Shown: positions 36,751-45,217, counted from the first letter of the stretch. The stretch: 64,000 bases of DNA from Bradyrhizobium lupini (GCF_040939785.1 NZ_CP162553.1:1674001-1738000); one strand, 5' to 3'. Notes: generated by a model not told the origin, from the sequence alone. A program made the numbers and translations.

Positions 36751-37101
36751 TGTCGTGGACCGGGTTGAACGGTGCAGTGCAAGTTCAAACGGCCCCGGCC
36801 GCAGGTTGGGAGGAACAGCCGGGGCCGGTATTCCCATTCCATGTGCCGCAATCGGCGGTAATCGGCACGCACCTAGCAAGCCAGATAAAAGCTAACGAAT
36901 TGTTTCGTAAGTCCCGAATTCGGAGCGAAGCGCTGCTTTGGTGTTGCAACGGCACGTGCTTCGCAACGCAACATAGCGCGAGGCGCCGCCCGTACTTGTA
37001 TGGAGGTTGAACCAAACTTCTTGCCGTTGCGTGTCGTCCATAGTCAACGTCTACTTCAGATTGATTTTGTGACGATCCGCTTTTTCAGACGAGGCCGGTC
37101 C
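36751..37101. other. intergenic stretch, nothing supported
   Basis: About 350 bp. Frames on both strands are short and compositionally unconvincing; no hairpin-plus-T terminator and no repeat was found. Confidence 0.4.
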
Positions 37102-37275
37102 ATGAGCGTCAAAGCCATGATGGCGACTATCCTCAAGAACCACCTGACATCGCGCGGAGTGCATTCGCTGACGCATTCGGACTGCGCGGAGATCGTGGAG
37201 CACTTGATCGAAAAGCTCACTGAGCTTGAGCTTAGTTTAGCGCGAGAAGTAGCCAACAACCAGAAACTGCAGTAG
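37102..37275 (+). CDS. small helical hypothetical protein
   Basis: 57 aa from the ATG at 37102, which has a GAGG element 8 nt upstream; the frame extends to 37000 but without a signal. Sequence MSVKAMMATILKNHLTSRGV, HSLTHSDCAEIVEHLIEKLT, then a Glu/Leu-rich end. Largely helical, one Cys, no recognised family. Composition and start support it being real, but there is no homologue in the window. Confidence 0.4.
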   Translation: MSVKAMMATILKNHLTSRGVHSLTHSDCAEIVEHLIEKLTELELSLAREVANNQKLQ

Positions 37276-37610
37276 CACGAAGCATGATGAGCAATCGAGA
37301 CTGACAGCGGCGTGATTGCTGATCCGTTCCGCTGCCCGATGGCCGCAGTCTGAACACGCTGCACGTCGCCACGACCGACGACGCTCTCGGCGCGCGAGCA
37401 TGATGCGCCGGAATGGTGCCCCTAACGACATTGATGCTGTTTGTGGCACTATCGGCGCAGGTCGCGCCCATGGGCGAGAGACCGTCTCGATTAACCCGAC
37501 CGAGATGTGTAGAGCGCCGACAGCGACCCAACTCACGACTAGGTGAGTAGGCCATGTGCTTACAAGGCAGAGGCCCCGGAGTGCCTGAGGCGGACCTCTT
37601 CCCTCATCAA
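37276..37610. other. intergenic stretch, nothing supported
   Basis: 335 bp between a small plus-strand gene and the His-rich peptide gene on the minus strand. Only shadow frames; no RNA gene or terminator recognised. Confidence 0.4.
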
Positions 37611-37813
37611 CTAATCGTCGTCCCGGTCGTGAGGATGGTGTTCGAGGTGGTGCTCATGGTGATGGTGCTCTGCCCCACCTCCGTTCACACCTTTTGCCCC
37701 AGACGCAGCGATGGCGTTTGACGTGAGTGAGGTCGATAGAAGCAAGGTCATGGCGGGCGGCGTTACGGCCGCAAATCTACCGCAGGTCTTCAAAAATTCA
37801 CGTCGATCGTCAT
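37611..37813 (-). pseudogene. twin-arginine signal, His-rich small exported protein with a frameshifted start
   Basis: The minus-strand frame reads DDRREFLKTCGRFAAVTPPA, MTLLLSTSLTSNAIA, then a Gly-rich linker and a tail of His/Glu/Asp (AEHHHHEHHLEHHPHDRDDD). RREFLK plus the hydrophobic stretch is a classical Tat signal, and I recall rhizobial homologues starting MxxRREFLxxCGRFA with the same VTPPA.TLLL core. In this sequence no start codon exists in frame ahead of RREFLK: only a TTG at 37793 (MKTCG...), which would remove the arginines. One G added to the minus-strand ATGACGATC (start at 37813) yields MTDRREFLK and a 67 aa protein. So it is either a one-base deletion in life or a sequencing error. 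The tail suggests metal binding. Confidence 0.6.
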
Positions 37814-38114
37814 CTTCTGTCGAGGTATGACATCCACTTCACGAACGTCTTCGGACCGACAAAGGTACCACATTATTTTCAGTTATCCGAATTTAATTCG
37901 TAAAATGTATTAATCGATCATAGGCAGCTTAATATTCGGGGTTGAGTGAATCCGAACGTGTACCTCCTCAGCGTCGGTGGCGCTCTTGAGTATGTCCAGA
38001 GCAGTGATCCGTCTGGAACGGATGGGAGTATCGTCCTAATTAAATGGACAGCTTCTTGATGTTGTTGTAATTTTCTCGGGTTTCAGCTTCGGAACTGATG
38101 TTTTGGAGCAACTC

Positions 38115-38291
38115 ATGCCGGAGTATCGAGCCTACATTCTTGGATCGGACGGCCACATACAGCTTCGCCTTGAACTTGATTGCGTCGACGAACCAACGGC
38201 GAGCGAACGAGCCAAGCAGCTCGTTAACGGCCAAGACGTCGAGCTTTGGGAAGGTGCGCGCAAAATCGCGACATATAGGCCAGAAGAGTAA
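38115..38291 (+). CDS. small conserved protein of the DVELW family (right copy)
   Basis: 58 aa from the ATG at 38115, with GGAG 6 nt upstream; an in-frame TTG at 38103 lies inside that signal. Sequence MPEYRAYILGSDGHIQLRLE, LDCVDEPTASERAKQLVNGQ, DVELWEGARKIATY. It is paralogous to 33045-33236 and faces the partner gene at 38353-38637, from which it is separated by 61 bp. The roughly 300 bp upstream (37814-38114) is AT-rich with no gene and probably carries its promoter. Function unknown. Confidence 0.75.
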   Translation: MPEYRAYILGSDGHIQLRLELDCVDEPTASERAKQLVNGQDVELWEGARKIATYRPEE

Positions 38292-38352
38292 GGTCGCCGA
38301 CACTGGCGCGCTGGACCAACCCACATTTCGATTGCCGCGACGAGGATCTTGC

Positions 38353-38637
38353 TCATAGGGGCATAAGCGCACACTGCGCGTCATTCGTGGTCGCCGTTGA
38401 TCCGGGGGCAATCGTCTCCCGGCGCGAGTAATCATTCTCCTCTGTGCGTGCTTGAGGCTCTGTTCTTTCATTTGCACAAGCGACGTTGCATTCTTGGAAA
38501 TGGGACGACAGCTCAAGCTCAGCCAAGTGCTCCCAGTATTCTGCTTCCGCGAGGAGCTTCCATTTATTCACGCCATTGTACGCTGCTTGTTGACGACACA
38601 GCGAACCCATCGCGCGTAAGCGTCGCACCTTCTCCAC
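38353..38637 (-). CDS. small conserved protein of the LLAEAEYWEHLA family (right copy)
   Basis: 94 aa from a GTG at 38637, with GGGGG about 7 nt upstream. The first 40 residues (EKVRRLRAMGSLCRQQAA, KWKLLAEAEYWEHLAELE) match the 45 aa product of 32527-32664. The remaining half is a polar extension absent from the left copy and may be read-through of a lost stop. It is convergent with the DVELW gene at 38115-38291, the mirror image of the left pair. Function unknown. Confidence 0.65.
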   Translation of the reverse strand: MEKVRRLRAMGSLCRQQAAYNGVNKWKLLAEAEYWEHLAELELSSHFQECNVACANERTEPQARTEENDYSRRETIAPGSTATTNDAQCALMPL

Positions 38638-38789
38638 TGCGGACCCCCTTCGGCTTGTTTTTCACAAACCTGTTATTTCTGAGTGTCAGAGTTAAAGTCT
38701 CGCAGATTGAAATGACAAGCCCGGTGTTTGACTGGTTTTATGACAGCGCAATAGTCTGACTTTTGCCGCTAGCGTGCATCCGGTTGAAA

Positions 38790-38892
38790 CATTGACCTAG
38801 ATCGATAAACCCCGCTCTTCCGACTGCCCGCAATCCCCCTCGCGGAGGCGCTTAGGAAGGTGGCGGCTCCAGTCCGATGACTGGAGCCTTTT
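38790..38892 (+). ncRNA. candidate small RNA ending in a strong intrinsic terminator
   Basis: No gene precedes this terminator closely on the plus strand. The perfect 10-bp stem GGCTCCAGTC / GACTGGAGCC (38865-38874 and 38879-38888, loop CGAT) followed by TTTT is a textbook rho-independent terminator. Just upstream another short stem (CCTC GCG GAGG near 38838) and the conserved-looking ATCCCCCTCGCGGAGGCGCT suggest a structured transcript of roughly 100 nt. The 5' end is a guess. I have a faint memory of a similar intergenic element in bradyrhizobia. It could instead be an orphan terminator. Confidence 0.4.
38865..38892 (+). terminator. rho-independent terminator
   Basis: Perfect inverted repeat GGCTCCAGTC - CGAT - GACTGGAGCC followed by TTTT. 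The orientation with the T-run on the plus strand ends rightward transcripts. See the candidate small RNA that it would terminate. Confidence 0.75.
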
Positions 38893-40052
38893 GTCCGCCA
38901 TCCATCAAAGCAGGTGAGCAGTCCCAGCGCTGAGTGCAATGTCGAGTGTCAGCGCCAGAGCGTCGTCCGCCTGCGCTCTGCGCAGGCATGCAATAAGGTT
39001 CGCACCAGCAGCAGTGAACTTTTGAGCGATCCTTCTTCGATTATGGTTAGCTTTTCATCACTCCGACGTTTGATCCTTACTTTGTCTCGCCGCATTGGAC
39101 CACGAACCTGCTCGACGACCGATGCCAATTGATCAACACAACCCCCGCTATTGCGCGAGCCTCGGAGGGCTATCAGTTACTGCAACTTGGACACTAAGAG
39201 CCCGACACACGCAACGAGCGTTGCCGTACTCAGGGTCAAGAGCTGCTCAGTGCGGGCTTGCAGATAGCGGTTAGCAACCAGCTGATTCAGTTGATTTCGA
39301 AGCCCCTCAGATCGAATTTGCTGGAATGCCAGTTCGCAGAGCGCTCACACCATCTAATGGGACGTAAGCTCTGACAGATTACGACAGGCGCAAGCAGGAG
39401 CCAGCGTGCAGCTTTAAACGTTTACGGGCGTGGATCGATCTCGAAGATGATCGACATGGACCGGACCGAGCGCTTCTTTGCCGGATGACTGTCGTGGGCA
39501 CGATCTGCCTCTGCGCCGCGTTTACGATGTGGATGCTCGTTTGAGCCGCCACTCATGCCGCCAACGGAGGCGCCCTATTTCGGTGGCTGCCATCTTGGCA
39601 AGGCCAGCCACTCGGTTACTGACAAGGTCAGCCACTCGGTTACTGAGACGTGATTTCGTTCTGCCGGGCCTTCCTAAGCAGACTGTCTCGTTTGTCCTGG
39701 CGGAAATGACCCGGCTTCATCACGTAGCTGTTGAGCTTCTAGGTCAAGCCGAGCCCCACACTTCCGAGATCGCCGCAGCGCTTGCCGCGTCCCGGAAAGC
39801 GGAACTCCCTATGGTGTTACCCATGCGCATTTCGCAATTGTGCAGCGGCGCGCTGGGACCTAACTCCTAAATCATCCTGAGAGACAACAATTCGCCTCCG
39901 AGACGCGTGTGGTTGGAGTTTTTGAGATTGAGAACTTCCGCAGCTGAATTGGACTTCGGGGCGCGAGGCGTAGGCGGATTCAAACAAAGTTCGAGTTGGC
40001 CGCCCTATGACGCTCGAAATGCGATGCGGCGGATCGTTCGAGGTAGGCCGCA
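38893..40052. other. 1.2 kb gene-free stretch
   Basis: No frame on either strand shows a ribosome-binding site combined with recognisable features. The only structure noted is a 24-bp direct repeat at 39600-39647. The stretch probably represents decayed sequence, since fragments of three genes follow immediately. Confidence 0.45.
39600..39647 (+). repeat. 24-bp tandem repeat, two copies
   Basis: AAGGCCAGCCACTCGGTTAC plus TGAC (39600-39623) is followed directly by AAGGTCAGCCACTCGGTTAC plus TGAG (39624-39647), two mismatches in 24. No gene uses it. Confidence 0.85.
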
Positions 40053-40380
40053 GTGACGCTTCCCGCCGAAATTGGCAACCGACTTCTGGCAACACTGCCG
40101 GCGGCGGACCTCGAACTGCTGGCGCCCGAGCTAGAGATGGTAGCGCTCGATCGGGATGCGGTCGTCTCGCAGGCGGGTGACCAGACCGAGCACGTCCTCT
40201 TTCCTCATAGTGGCGCCATTTCTGTGATGATCGACATGGCCAACGGACAGACGGTCGCCAGCGCCGCAATAGGGCGCGAGGGAGCAGTAGGCACTCTTTC
40301 CGTGCTAGAGCCGTCCCCTTCGGCCGTTACCGCCGTCGTTCGTGCCGCGGGCATCGCCTCGCGAATCCCCTCATCGGACA
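40053..40380 (+). pseudogene. N-terminal fragment of a Crp/Fnr-type regulator
   Basis: From the GTG at 40053 the product begins IGNRLLATLPAADLELLAPE, then the cNMP-binding-fold segments GDQTEHVLFPHSGAISVMID, ANGQTVASAAIGREGAVGTL and PSPSAVTAVVRAAGIASRIP, about 110 residues typical of the sensor domain of a bradyrhizobial Crp-like protein. Homology stops near 40380. The frame runs on to 40478 through unrelated sequence, and no helix-turn-helix domain follows in any frame. It ends at the junction with an oppositely oriented 2Fe-2S reductase fragment, indicating a rearrangement. Without a DNA-binding domain it cannot act as a regulator. Confidence 0.75.
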
Positions 40381-40425
40381 AGGCGCACGTTCTGTCATTA
40401 GACGTTGGCAGTCGGTTGGGCCTAT

Positions 40426-40695
40426 TTAGAGGTCCAAGGTCAGCTTTTTCGACTTTGCACCCGAATAGCAAATCATGATCGTCTTGTTTGTCTCTTGTTC
40501 CTGCTTGCTCAGAAACTGCTCGCGGTGATCCGGCATGCCTTCGATCACGCGTGTCTCGCAGGTTCCGCAGCCACCTTCCACAAGCGAAATTCCTGAATCG
40601 ATCAGTGCATCCAGGAATCGACTTCCCGGGCTCAACGGCAATCGCACGATATCGAAACATAACGGCCGTGCCCATCTTCCAACCCAAGATCGCGC
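40426..40695 (-). pseudogene. C-terminal fragment of a VanB-type oxygenase reductase (2Fe-2S domain)
   Basis: Reading leftwards, about 90 codons match the C-terminal plant-type ferredoxin domain of phthalate/vanillate dioxygenase reductases: FDIVRLPLSPGSRFLDALID, SGISLVEGGCGTCETRVIEG, MPDHREQFLSKQEQ, NKTIMICYSGAKSKKLTLDL. The usual CxxxxCxxC starts with a cysteine five residues before CGTC; here that position is Leu, so the cluster is already damaged. The FMN and NAD domains are absent. The frame continues to 40917 with no homology. With the aldehyde-dehydrogenase fragment beside it, on the same strand, it could be the remnant of an aromatic-demethylation operon (inferred). Confidence 0.72.
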
Positions 40696-40977
40696 GAACC
40701 ATCGGTTTGCTTCAGCGACGCGGAGCCATCTATCCACGGCCGCACGGGTTTCTCGCGACAGATTGATTTCGAAATGGCCTGGAGAAATATGAGATACCGC
40801 TCCACATGTCGGGCGAACTGAACTCACGGGCCAACTCAGCCAGCCGTCAAAGCCCCGACCTTGAGCCAGAAGGTGTTCTGCGGATTCCGACGCGTGTGCC
40901 ATCACGGCCGGAAACACTTTTGCATTGGCGGACGCTGGTCGTGACGAGCGCCAAGACCCGATGCGACGAGAGCAACT

Positions 40978-41285
40978 TCATGAGTAGAATCCGAGAACGG
41001 CCTTTGTCTCGAGATATTCTTCCAAACCCCTCTAGGCCGTACTCCCGGCCGTTGCCGGAACGCTTGTATCCACCGAAAGGTGCGTTCGGGTCCCAGTCAG
41101 GATAGTTCACATGGACCTGACCAGACCGGATCTCTCCGGCTACGGCCCGCACCGTTTCCATATCCGTGCCCTGCACGTGGGCGCCGAGGCCGTAGACAGT
41201 GTCGTCGGCGATCTCGATCGCCTCCTCCACTGTGTTGTAGGAAATGATGGACAGCACGGCGAATTCCGCACCAATGCATTATTTC
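40978..41285 (-). pseudogene. C-terminal fragment of an NAD-dependent aldehyde dehydrogenase
   Basis: The frame from about 41285 reads FAVLSIISYNTVEEAIEIAD, DTVYGLGAHVQGTDMETVRA, GEIRSGQVHVNYPDWDPNAP, FGGYKRSGNGREYGLEGF, the last 90 residues of an aldehyde dehydrogenase. It then shifts by one base near 41025. The neighbouring frame finishes the enzyme as EEYLETKAVLGFYS-stop (TGA at 40978-40980). The catalytic cysteine and the cofactor domain are missing upstream, where the frame is closed by a stop. A clear 3' remnant. Confidence 0.78.
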
Positions 41286-41531
41286 GACTGCTTGTCCGAT
41301 TGTTCGCTGTAGTACCCTATCCTACGATGAGGGCGTAACAGACCACCCCAAGTAGCCTCGGCGGTATATACTGAGATGAAAGCCACGGAGATAGGCCACT
41401 ATGGTCGATGTAATGCACGACGCCGTTTAGTTTGATTCGGGAACGAGCATCAGAAGCTCCATTTCCAAACGCGTTCAAAAAATTCGGCGGCATCAGAGCT
41501 GCTTACATAACGAACTCAGCAGCTTAAGCGC

Positions 41532-41606
41532 TGGCTGGGGCGGGAGGGATCGAACCTCCGAATGGCGGAATCAAAATCCGCTGCCTTACCACTTGGCTAC
41601 GCCCCA
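41532..41606 (-). tRNA. tRNA-Gln (anticodon TTG)
   Basis: On the minus strand from 41606: TGGGGCG acceptor, D-arm TAGCCAAGTGGTAAGGC, anticodon stem GCGGA with loop TTTTGAT (anticodon TTG) and TCCGC, T-arm GGAGGTTCGATCCCTCC, then CGCCCCA, discriminator G and an encoded CCA. All four stems pair. It stands at the right-hand edge of the gene-poor region, whose fragments lie on its 3' side, the side where integrative elements usually insert. I found no second copy of its 3' end in the window. Confidence 0.96.
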
Positions 41607-41860
41607 TCAGGCCCTCGGGAAACGGCGGCGACAGGAGCGTCCGCGGATTCCCTCGAGTGGTGCCGGTCTATAGGGAGAGGCGCGGCATTTCAACCGCCCG
41701 GAGGGGCAAAATACCACAGGCGCCGGTGGCGCCGCGCCATGCCTTACAGGAGCGCTACGCCAGCCCGTTGCCGACGGGCGTTCCGCCACCCCTCCTGACA
41801 GTTGAGACCTCCCCCGTTTCATGGGAATACGGCGCCAAGAACTGTCCACGGGAGTGAGCC

Positions 41861-43639
41861 ATGACCTACCGCGCGCCGATCTCTGACATGCTGCTGTCGC
41901 TCAACCACGGCGCCGGCCTGAAAGCTGCCATGGAGGCCGGCCATTACGGCGATTTCGACGGCGATATCGTGAGCGCCGTGCTGGAGGAAGCCGGCAAGTT
42001 CGCAACCGACGTGCTGGCGCCGCTCAACAAAGTCGGCGACGAGCACGGCATCAAGCTCAGCGACGGCAAGGTCACGACCGCGCCGGGCTGGCCGGATGCC
42101 TACAAGCGCTGGACCGAGGGCGGCTGGAACGCGGTCTCGGGCCCCGAGGATTTCGGCGGCCAGGGCCTGCCGCTCGCGATCAACGCCGCCTGCACCGAGA
42201 TCTGGAGCGCCGCCAACGTCGCCTTCGGCCTCTGCCCGCTGCTGACGGCGTCGGCGATGGAGGCGCTGGACGCGCATGGCAGCGACGAGCTGAAGAAAAT
42301 CTATCTCGAGAAGCTCGTCTCCGGCGAATGGACCGGCACGATGCAGCTGACCGAGCCGCAGGCCGGCTCCGATGTCGGCGCGTTGCGCACCCGCGCCGAG
42401 AAGCAGGCCGACGGCACCTATCGCATCAAGGGGACGAAGATCTTCATCACCTACGGCGAGCACGACATGACCGACAACATCGTGCATTTCGTGCTGGCGC
42501 GCCTGCCGGACGCGCCCGCAGGGACCAAGGGGATATCGCTGTTCCTCGTGCCGAAATTCATGGTCAACGAAGACGGCTCGCTGGGTGCGCGCAATGACAT
42601 CTTTGCCTCCGGCGTCGAGCACAAGCTCGGCATGCATGCCTCCCCCACCTGCACCATGACCATGGGCGATCATGGCGGCGCGATCGGCTTCCTGGTCGGC
42701 GAAGAGAACCAGGGCATGCGCTGCATGTTCACGATGATGAACCAGGCCCGCCTCGGCGTCGGCCTCGAAGGCGTCGGTGTTGCCGACCGTGCCTATCAGC
42801 AGGCATTGTCGTACGCACAAGAGCGCAAGCAGGGCCGCGCCCTCGGCAACAAGGGTGACGGTTCCGATGCGATCTTCGTGCATCCCGACGTCAAGCGCAT
42901 GCTGATGCGGATGCGGGCGCAGACCGCTGCGGCGCGCACCATCTGCTATGCGACCGCGGTGGCGATCGACGTCTCGACGCGTGCCAGGGATCCGAAGGTC
43001 CGCGCCGACGCTGCAGCGCGTGCGGCATTGCTGACGCCGATGGCCAAGGGCTATTCGACCGACATCGGCAACGAGGTCGCCTATCTCGGCGTGCAGGTGC
43101 ATGGCGGCATGGGCTTCATCGAGGAGACCGGCGCGGCGCAGCACTATCGCGATGCCCGCATCACCGCGATCTACGAGGGCACCAACGGCATCCAGGCCAT
43201 CGACCTCGTCACGCGAAAGCTCGCGGCCAACGGCGGCGCGTCGGTGTGGGCGCTGCTCGACGAACTCTCCGCAATCGTGAAGCAGGTCGAAGCCTCCAAC
43301 GATCCCGCCTTCGGCACCACGGGCGTGAAATTGCGTGAGGCACTGGAGGCGCTGACGCGCACCAGCAAATGGCTGCTGGAGCGGCTTCCTTCCGCGCCGA
43401 ACGAGGCGCTGGCCGGCGCGACGCCGTATCTGCAACAGTTCGGCGCCACGCTCGGCGGCTGCATGCTGGCGTCTGAAGCGCTCGCCGCGAAATCCGACGG
43501 CATCGCGGACGCCGGGCGCTACGTCTCGCTGGCGCGCTTCTTCGCCGAGAACATCGCCGTGCAGGCCGGCGCGCTCGAGCGCACCGTGACGGAGAGTGCG
43601 GAGTCGGTCGCGGCAGCGGATGCGGTGCTGTTGGGGTAG
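41861..43639 (+). CDS. acyl-CoA dehydrogenase (DmdC/FadE-like, about 590 aa class)
   Basis: 592 aa, ATG at 41861 with GGGAG upstream. N-terminal helical extension (MTYRAPISDMLLSLNHGAGL), acyl-CoA dehydrogenase core with MQLTEPQAGSDVGALRTRAE (FAD/substrate site), FITYGEHDM, the C-terminal domain with MNQARLGVGLEGVGVADRAY, and the catalytic-base region ITAIYEGTNGIQAIDLVTRK (Glu in YEGTN). The length and the extra C-terminal domain fit the subgroup annotated as 3-methylmercaptopropionyl-CoA or long-chain acyl-CoA dehydrogenases. The exact acyl substrate cannot be told from sequence. It is FAD-dependent, first step of beta-oxidation type reactions, with ETF as electron acceptor. It is convergent with the MFS gene across a long inverted repeat. 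Confidence 0.9.
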   Translation: MTYRAPISDMLLSLNHGAGLKAAMEAGHYGDFDGDIVSAVLEEAGKFATDVLAPLNKVGDEHGIKLSDGKVTTAPGWPDAYKRWTEGGWNAVSGPEDFGGQGLPLAINAACTEIWSAANVAFGLCPLLTASAMEALDAHGSDELKKIYLEKLVSGEWTGTMQLTEPQAGSDVGALRTRAEKQADGTYRIKGTKIFITYGEHDMTDNIVHFVLARLPDAPAGTKGISLFLVPKFMVNEDGSLGARNDIFASGVEHKLGMHASPTCTMTMGDHGGAIGFLVGEENQGMRCMFTMMNQARLGVGLEGVGVADRAYQQALSYAQERKQGRALGNKGDGSDAIFVHPDVKRMLMRMRAQTAAARTICYATAVAIDVSTRARDPKVRADAAARAALLTPMAKGYSTDIGNEVAYLGVQVHGGMGFIEETGAAQHYRDARITAIYEGTNGIQAIDLVTRKLAANGGASVWALLDELSAIVKQVEASNDPAFGTTGVKLREALEALTRTSKWLLERLPSAPNEALAGATPYLQQFGATLGGCMLASEALAAKSDGIADAGRYVSLARFFAENIAVQAGALERTVTESAESVAAADAVLLG

Positions 43640-43647
43640 CTGGGACG

Positions 43648-43735
43648 CGTAGCCCGGATGGAGCGCAGCGCAATCCGGGGCCATCATTGCTGGTGACACG
43701 AATTCCGGATTGCGCTGCGCTCCATCCGGGCTACG
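43648..43735. repeat. 31-bp perfect inverted repeat (REP-like, likely bidirectional terminator)
   Basis: CGTAGCCCGGATGGAGCGCA... (43648-43678) and its exact reverse complement (43705-43735) are separated by 26 bp between two convergent genes. The right arm includes the stop codon of the MFS gene (43731-43733). The sequence type (CCGGATTGCGCTGCGCTCCA) is one I recall as dispersed in bradyrhizobial genomes. RNA from either strand can fold into a very stable stem. Confidence 0.9.
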
Positions 43736-44972
43736 AAGCCGCAAGCTTCGTACGTCGCCCCGGCCGCCATAGTACGACGCTCGCCGCCACCACGTCGAGC
43801 ACCACGCACATCGCAAACGCGCTCGTGTAGTCGCCGGTTACGCTGCGCACGAGACCGACGATGCCGGGGCCGAAGGCGCTGACGATGCCGCTGATCGAGG
43901 TGCCCAGCCCCATCGCAGCGGCGAAGGCGCTCGCGCCGATCTCCCGCTGGATGATCAAGGGCGGAAACGTGATCATGTTGCCGATCGAGAAACCGTAGAC
44001 GGCGCAGCACACGAGCAGCACGGTCGGATTCGTGCTTTGCAGAAGCACGAACAGCGCCGCCGCCTGGCTCGTCATCGATGCCGCGCAGGCGAGCCGCGGA
44101 TCGAGCCGGTCCACGAACAGGCCGAGCGAGAGGCGCCCGACCACCGCCATCGCCGCCATGACGGTGACGGCAAGGCCCGCACTGGCGCGGCCGATCAGCG
44201 GTTCGAGGAACGTCACCTGATGGATGATGAATCCCATCTGCGCCAGCAGCGCGACCGCGATCGGCAGCACCATGGTCCAGAACGCCGCGTTGGCGAGCAG
44301 CGTCTTGCGTGAGTGAACCGAAGGCAAGGCAGTGCCGCCAGTGGATGAATTCCCACCCGACGTCGGCGGCATTTCGGTTCGCCACCCGGTGAAGATGACC
44401 ACCACCGGCAGCACCAGCACCACCATCGCCAGCGTGGCCGCCAGCATCGCGGAACGAAAGCCGATGCTGCCACTCAGCGACAGCAGCAGCGGCACGAGCA
44501 CGATGCCCCCGCAGGTCGCGCCGTTGTAGGCGAGGCTGAGCGCGAGCCCGCGGCGCCGTTCGAACCAGGAGTTCAGCACGGTCGCGATCACCACCGTGCC
44601 CATGCCGGTCCAGCCGACCGACATCAGCGCATAAGCGAGATAGAGCTGCCACGGCGTCTGCAGCAGCGCCAGCAGCACCGTCGAAGCGCCGAGCGCCGAC
44701 AGGCCGCACAGGATCAGCGACCGCAGCCCGATGCGGGCGAGCAGATCGTCGGTGAAGATGACGAGGACGGCAGTCAGGAGAAAGGAGAAGGTGCTGGCCG
44801 CGGAGACCAGCGTGCCCGGCCAGCCATGGGCGCGCTGCAGTTCCGCGAGATAGACGCCCTGACCGTACAGGCCGAAGCCGAACATGAAGAAAGCCATCAG
44901 GAAGCAGGCCAGCACGACGCGCCAGCCGCGATAGTGCAGCGAGGATTCGTCAACACGAGTGGCGGCAATCAT
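43731..44972 (-). CDS. MFS transporter
   Basis: I choose the ATG at 44972 (MIAATRVDESSLHYRGWRVV), giving 413 aa, the usual size; the frame is open to 45119 but the extra residues are hydrophilic and unlike an MFS N-terminus. Twelve hydrophobic segments are visible, with a loop 2-3 motif DDLLARIGLRSLILCG, an Arg-rich loop WFERRRGLALSLAYNG, and the second half starting after a polar central loop. It resembles the oxalate/formate or monocarboxylate-like MFS group (YRGWRVVLACFLMAFFMFGF), so a small organic acid is a plausible substrate, but this is uncertain. The enoyl-CoA hydratase-like gene is divergent from it. Confidence 0.82.
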   Translation of the reverse strand: MIAATRVDESSLHYRGWRVVLACFLMAFFMFGFGLYGQGVYLAELQRAHGWPGTLVSAASTFSFLLTAVLVIFTDDLLARIGLRSLILCGLSALGASTVLLALLQTPWQLYLAYALMSVGWTGMGTVVIATVLNSWFERRRGLALSLAYNGATCGGIVLVPLLLSLSGSIGFRSAMLAATLAMVVLVLPVVVIFTGWRTEMPPTSGGNSSTGGTALPSVHSRKTLLANAAFWTMVLPIAVALLAQMGFIIHQVTFLEPLIGRASAGLAVTVMAAMAVVGRLSLGLFVDRLDPRLACAASMTSQAAALFVLLQSTNPTVLLVCCAVYGFSIGNMITFPPLIIQREIGASAFAAAMGLGTSISGIVSAFGPGIVGLVRSVTGDYTSAFAMCVVLDVVAASVVLWRPGRRTKLAAS

Positions 44973-45217
44973 CAATCGGGCAATCGGCCAAATGGAACGG
45001 CGCGAGGCGATCGTGCACCACAACCAGTGGTTTTTCAATCGAAAATGGCGGTTGATCATTGCAACGCGGAACACGGCGGCGAGCGTGATGCGCCCGTCTC
45101 GGGCGAATTCGGTCTCCAAAAGGTCGCGCTAGCGCATTGGCACGCCTGCAAGATGATGTAGGCTGACGTTTCGCGAGTCTAGCAATGTCAGTATCGCGGC
45201 GACCGCAGGGGCCCCTC

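Noticed and set aside
41532..41606. Active integrative element attached at tRNA-Gln
   Set aside because: No integrase gene and no second copy of the tRNA 3' end were found in the window; only scars are supported.
43648..43735. Inverted repeat as the ends of an insertion sequence
   Set aside because: Only 26 bp separate the arms and there is no transposase; a REP-like terminator is a better explanation.
41819..43816. 665-codon minus-strand frame opposite the acyl-CoA dehydrogenase
   Set aside because: It lies antisense to a complete enzyme with all motifs; composition is His/Arg/Gly-rich as expected of a shadow.
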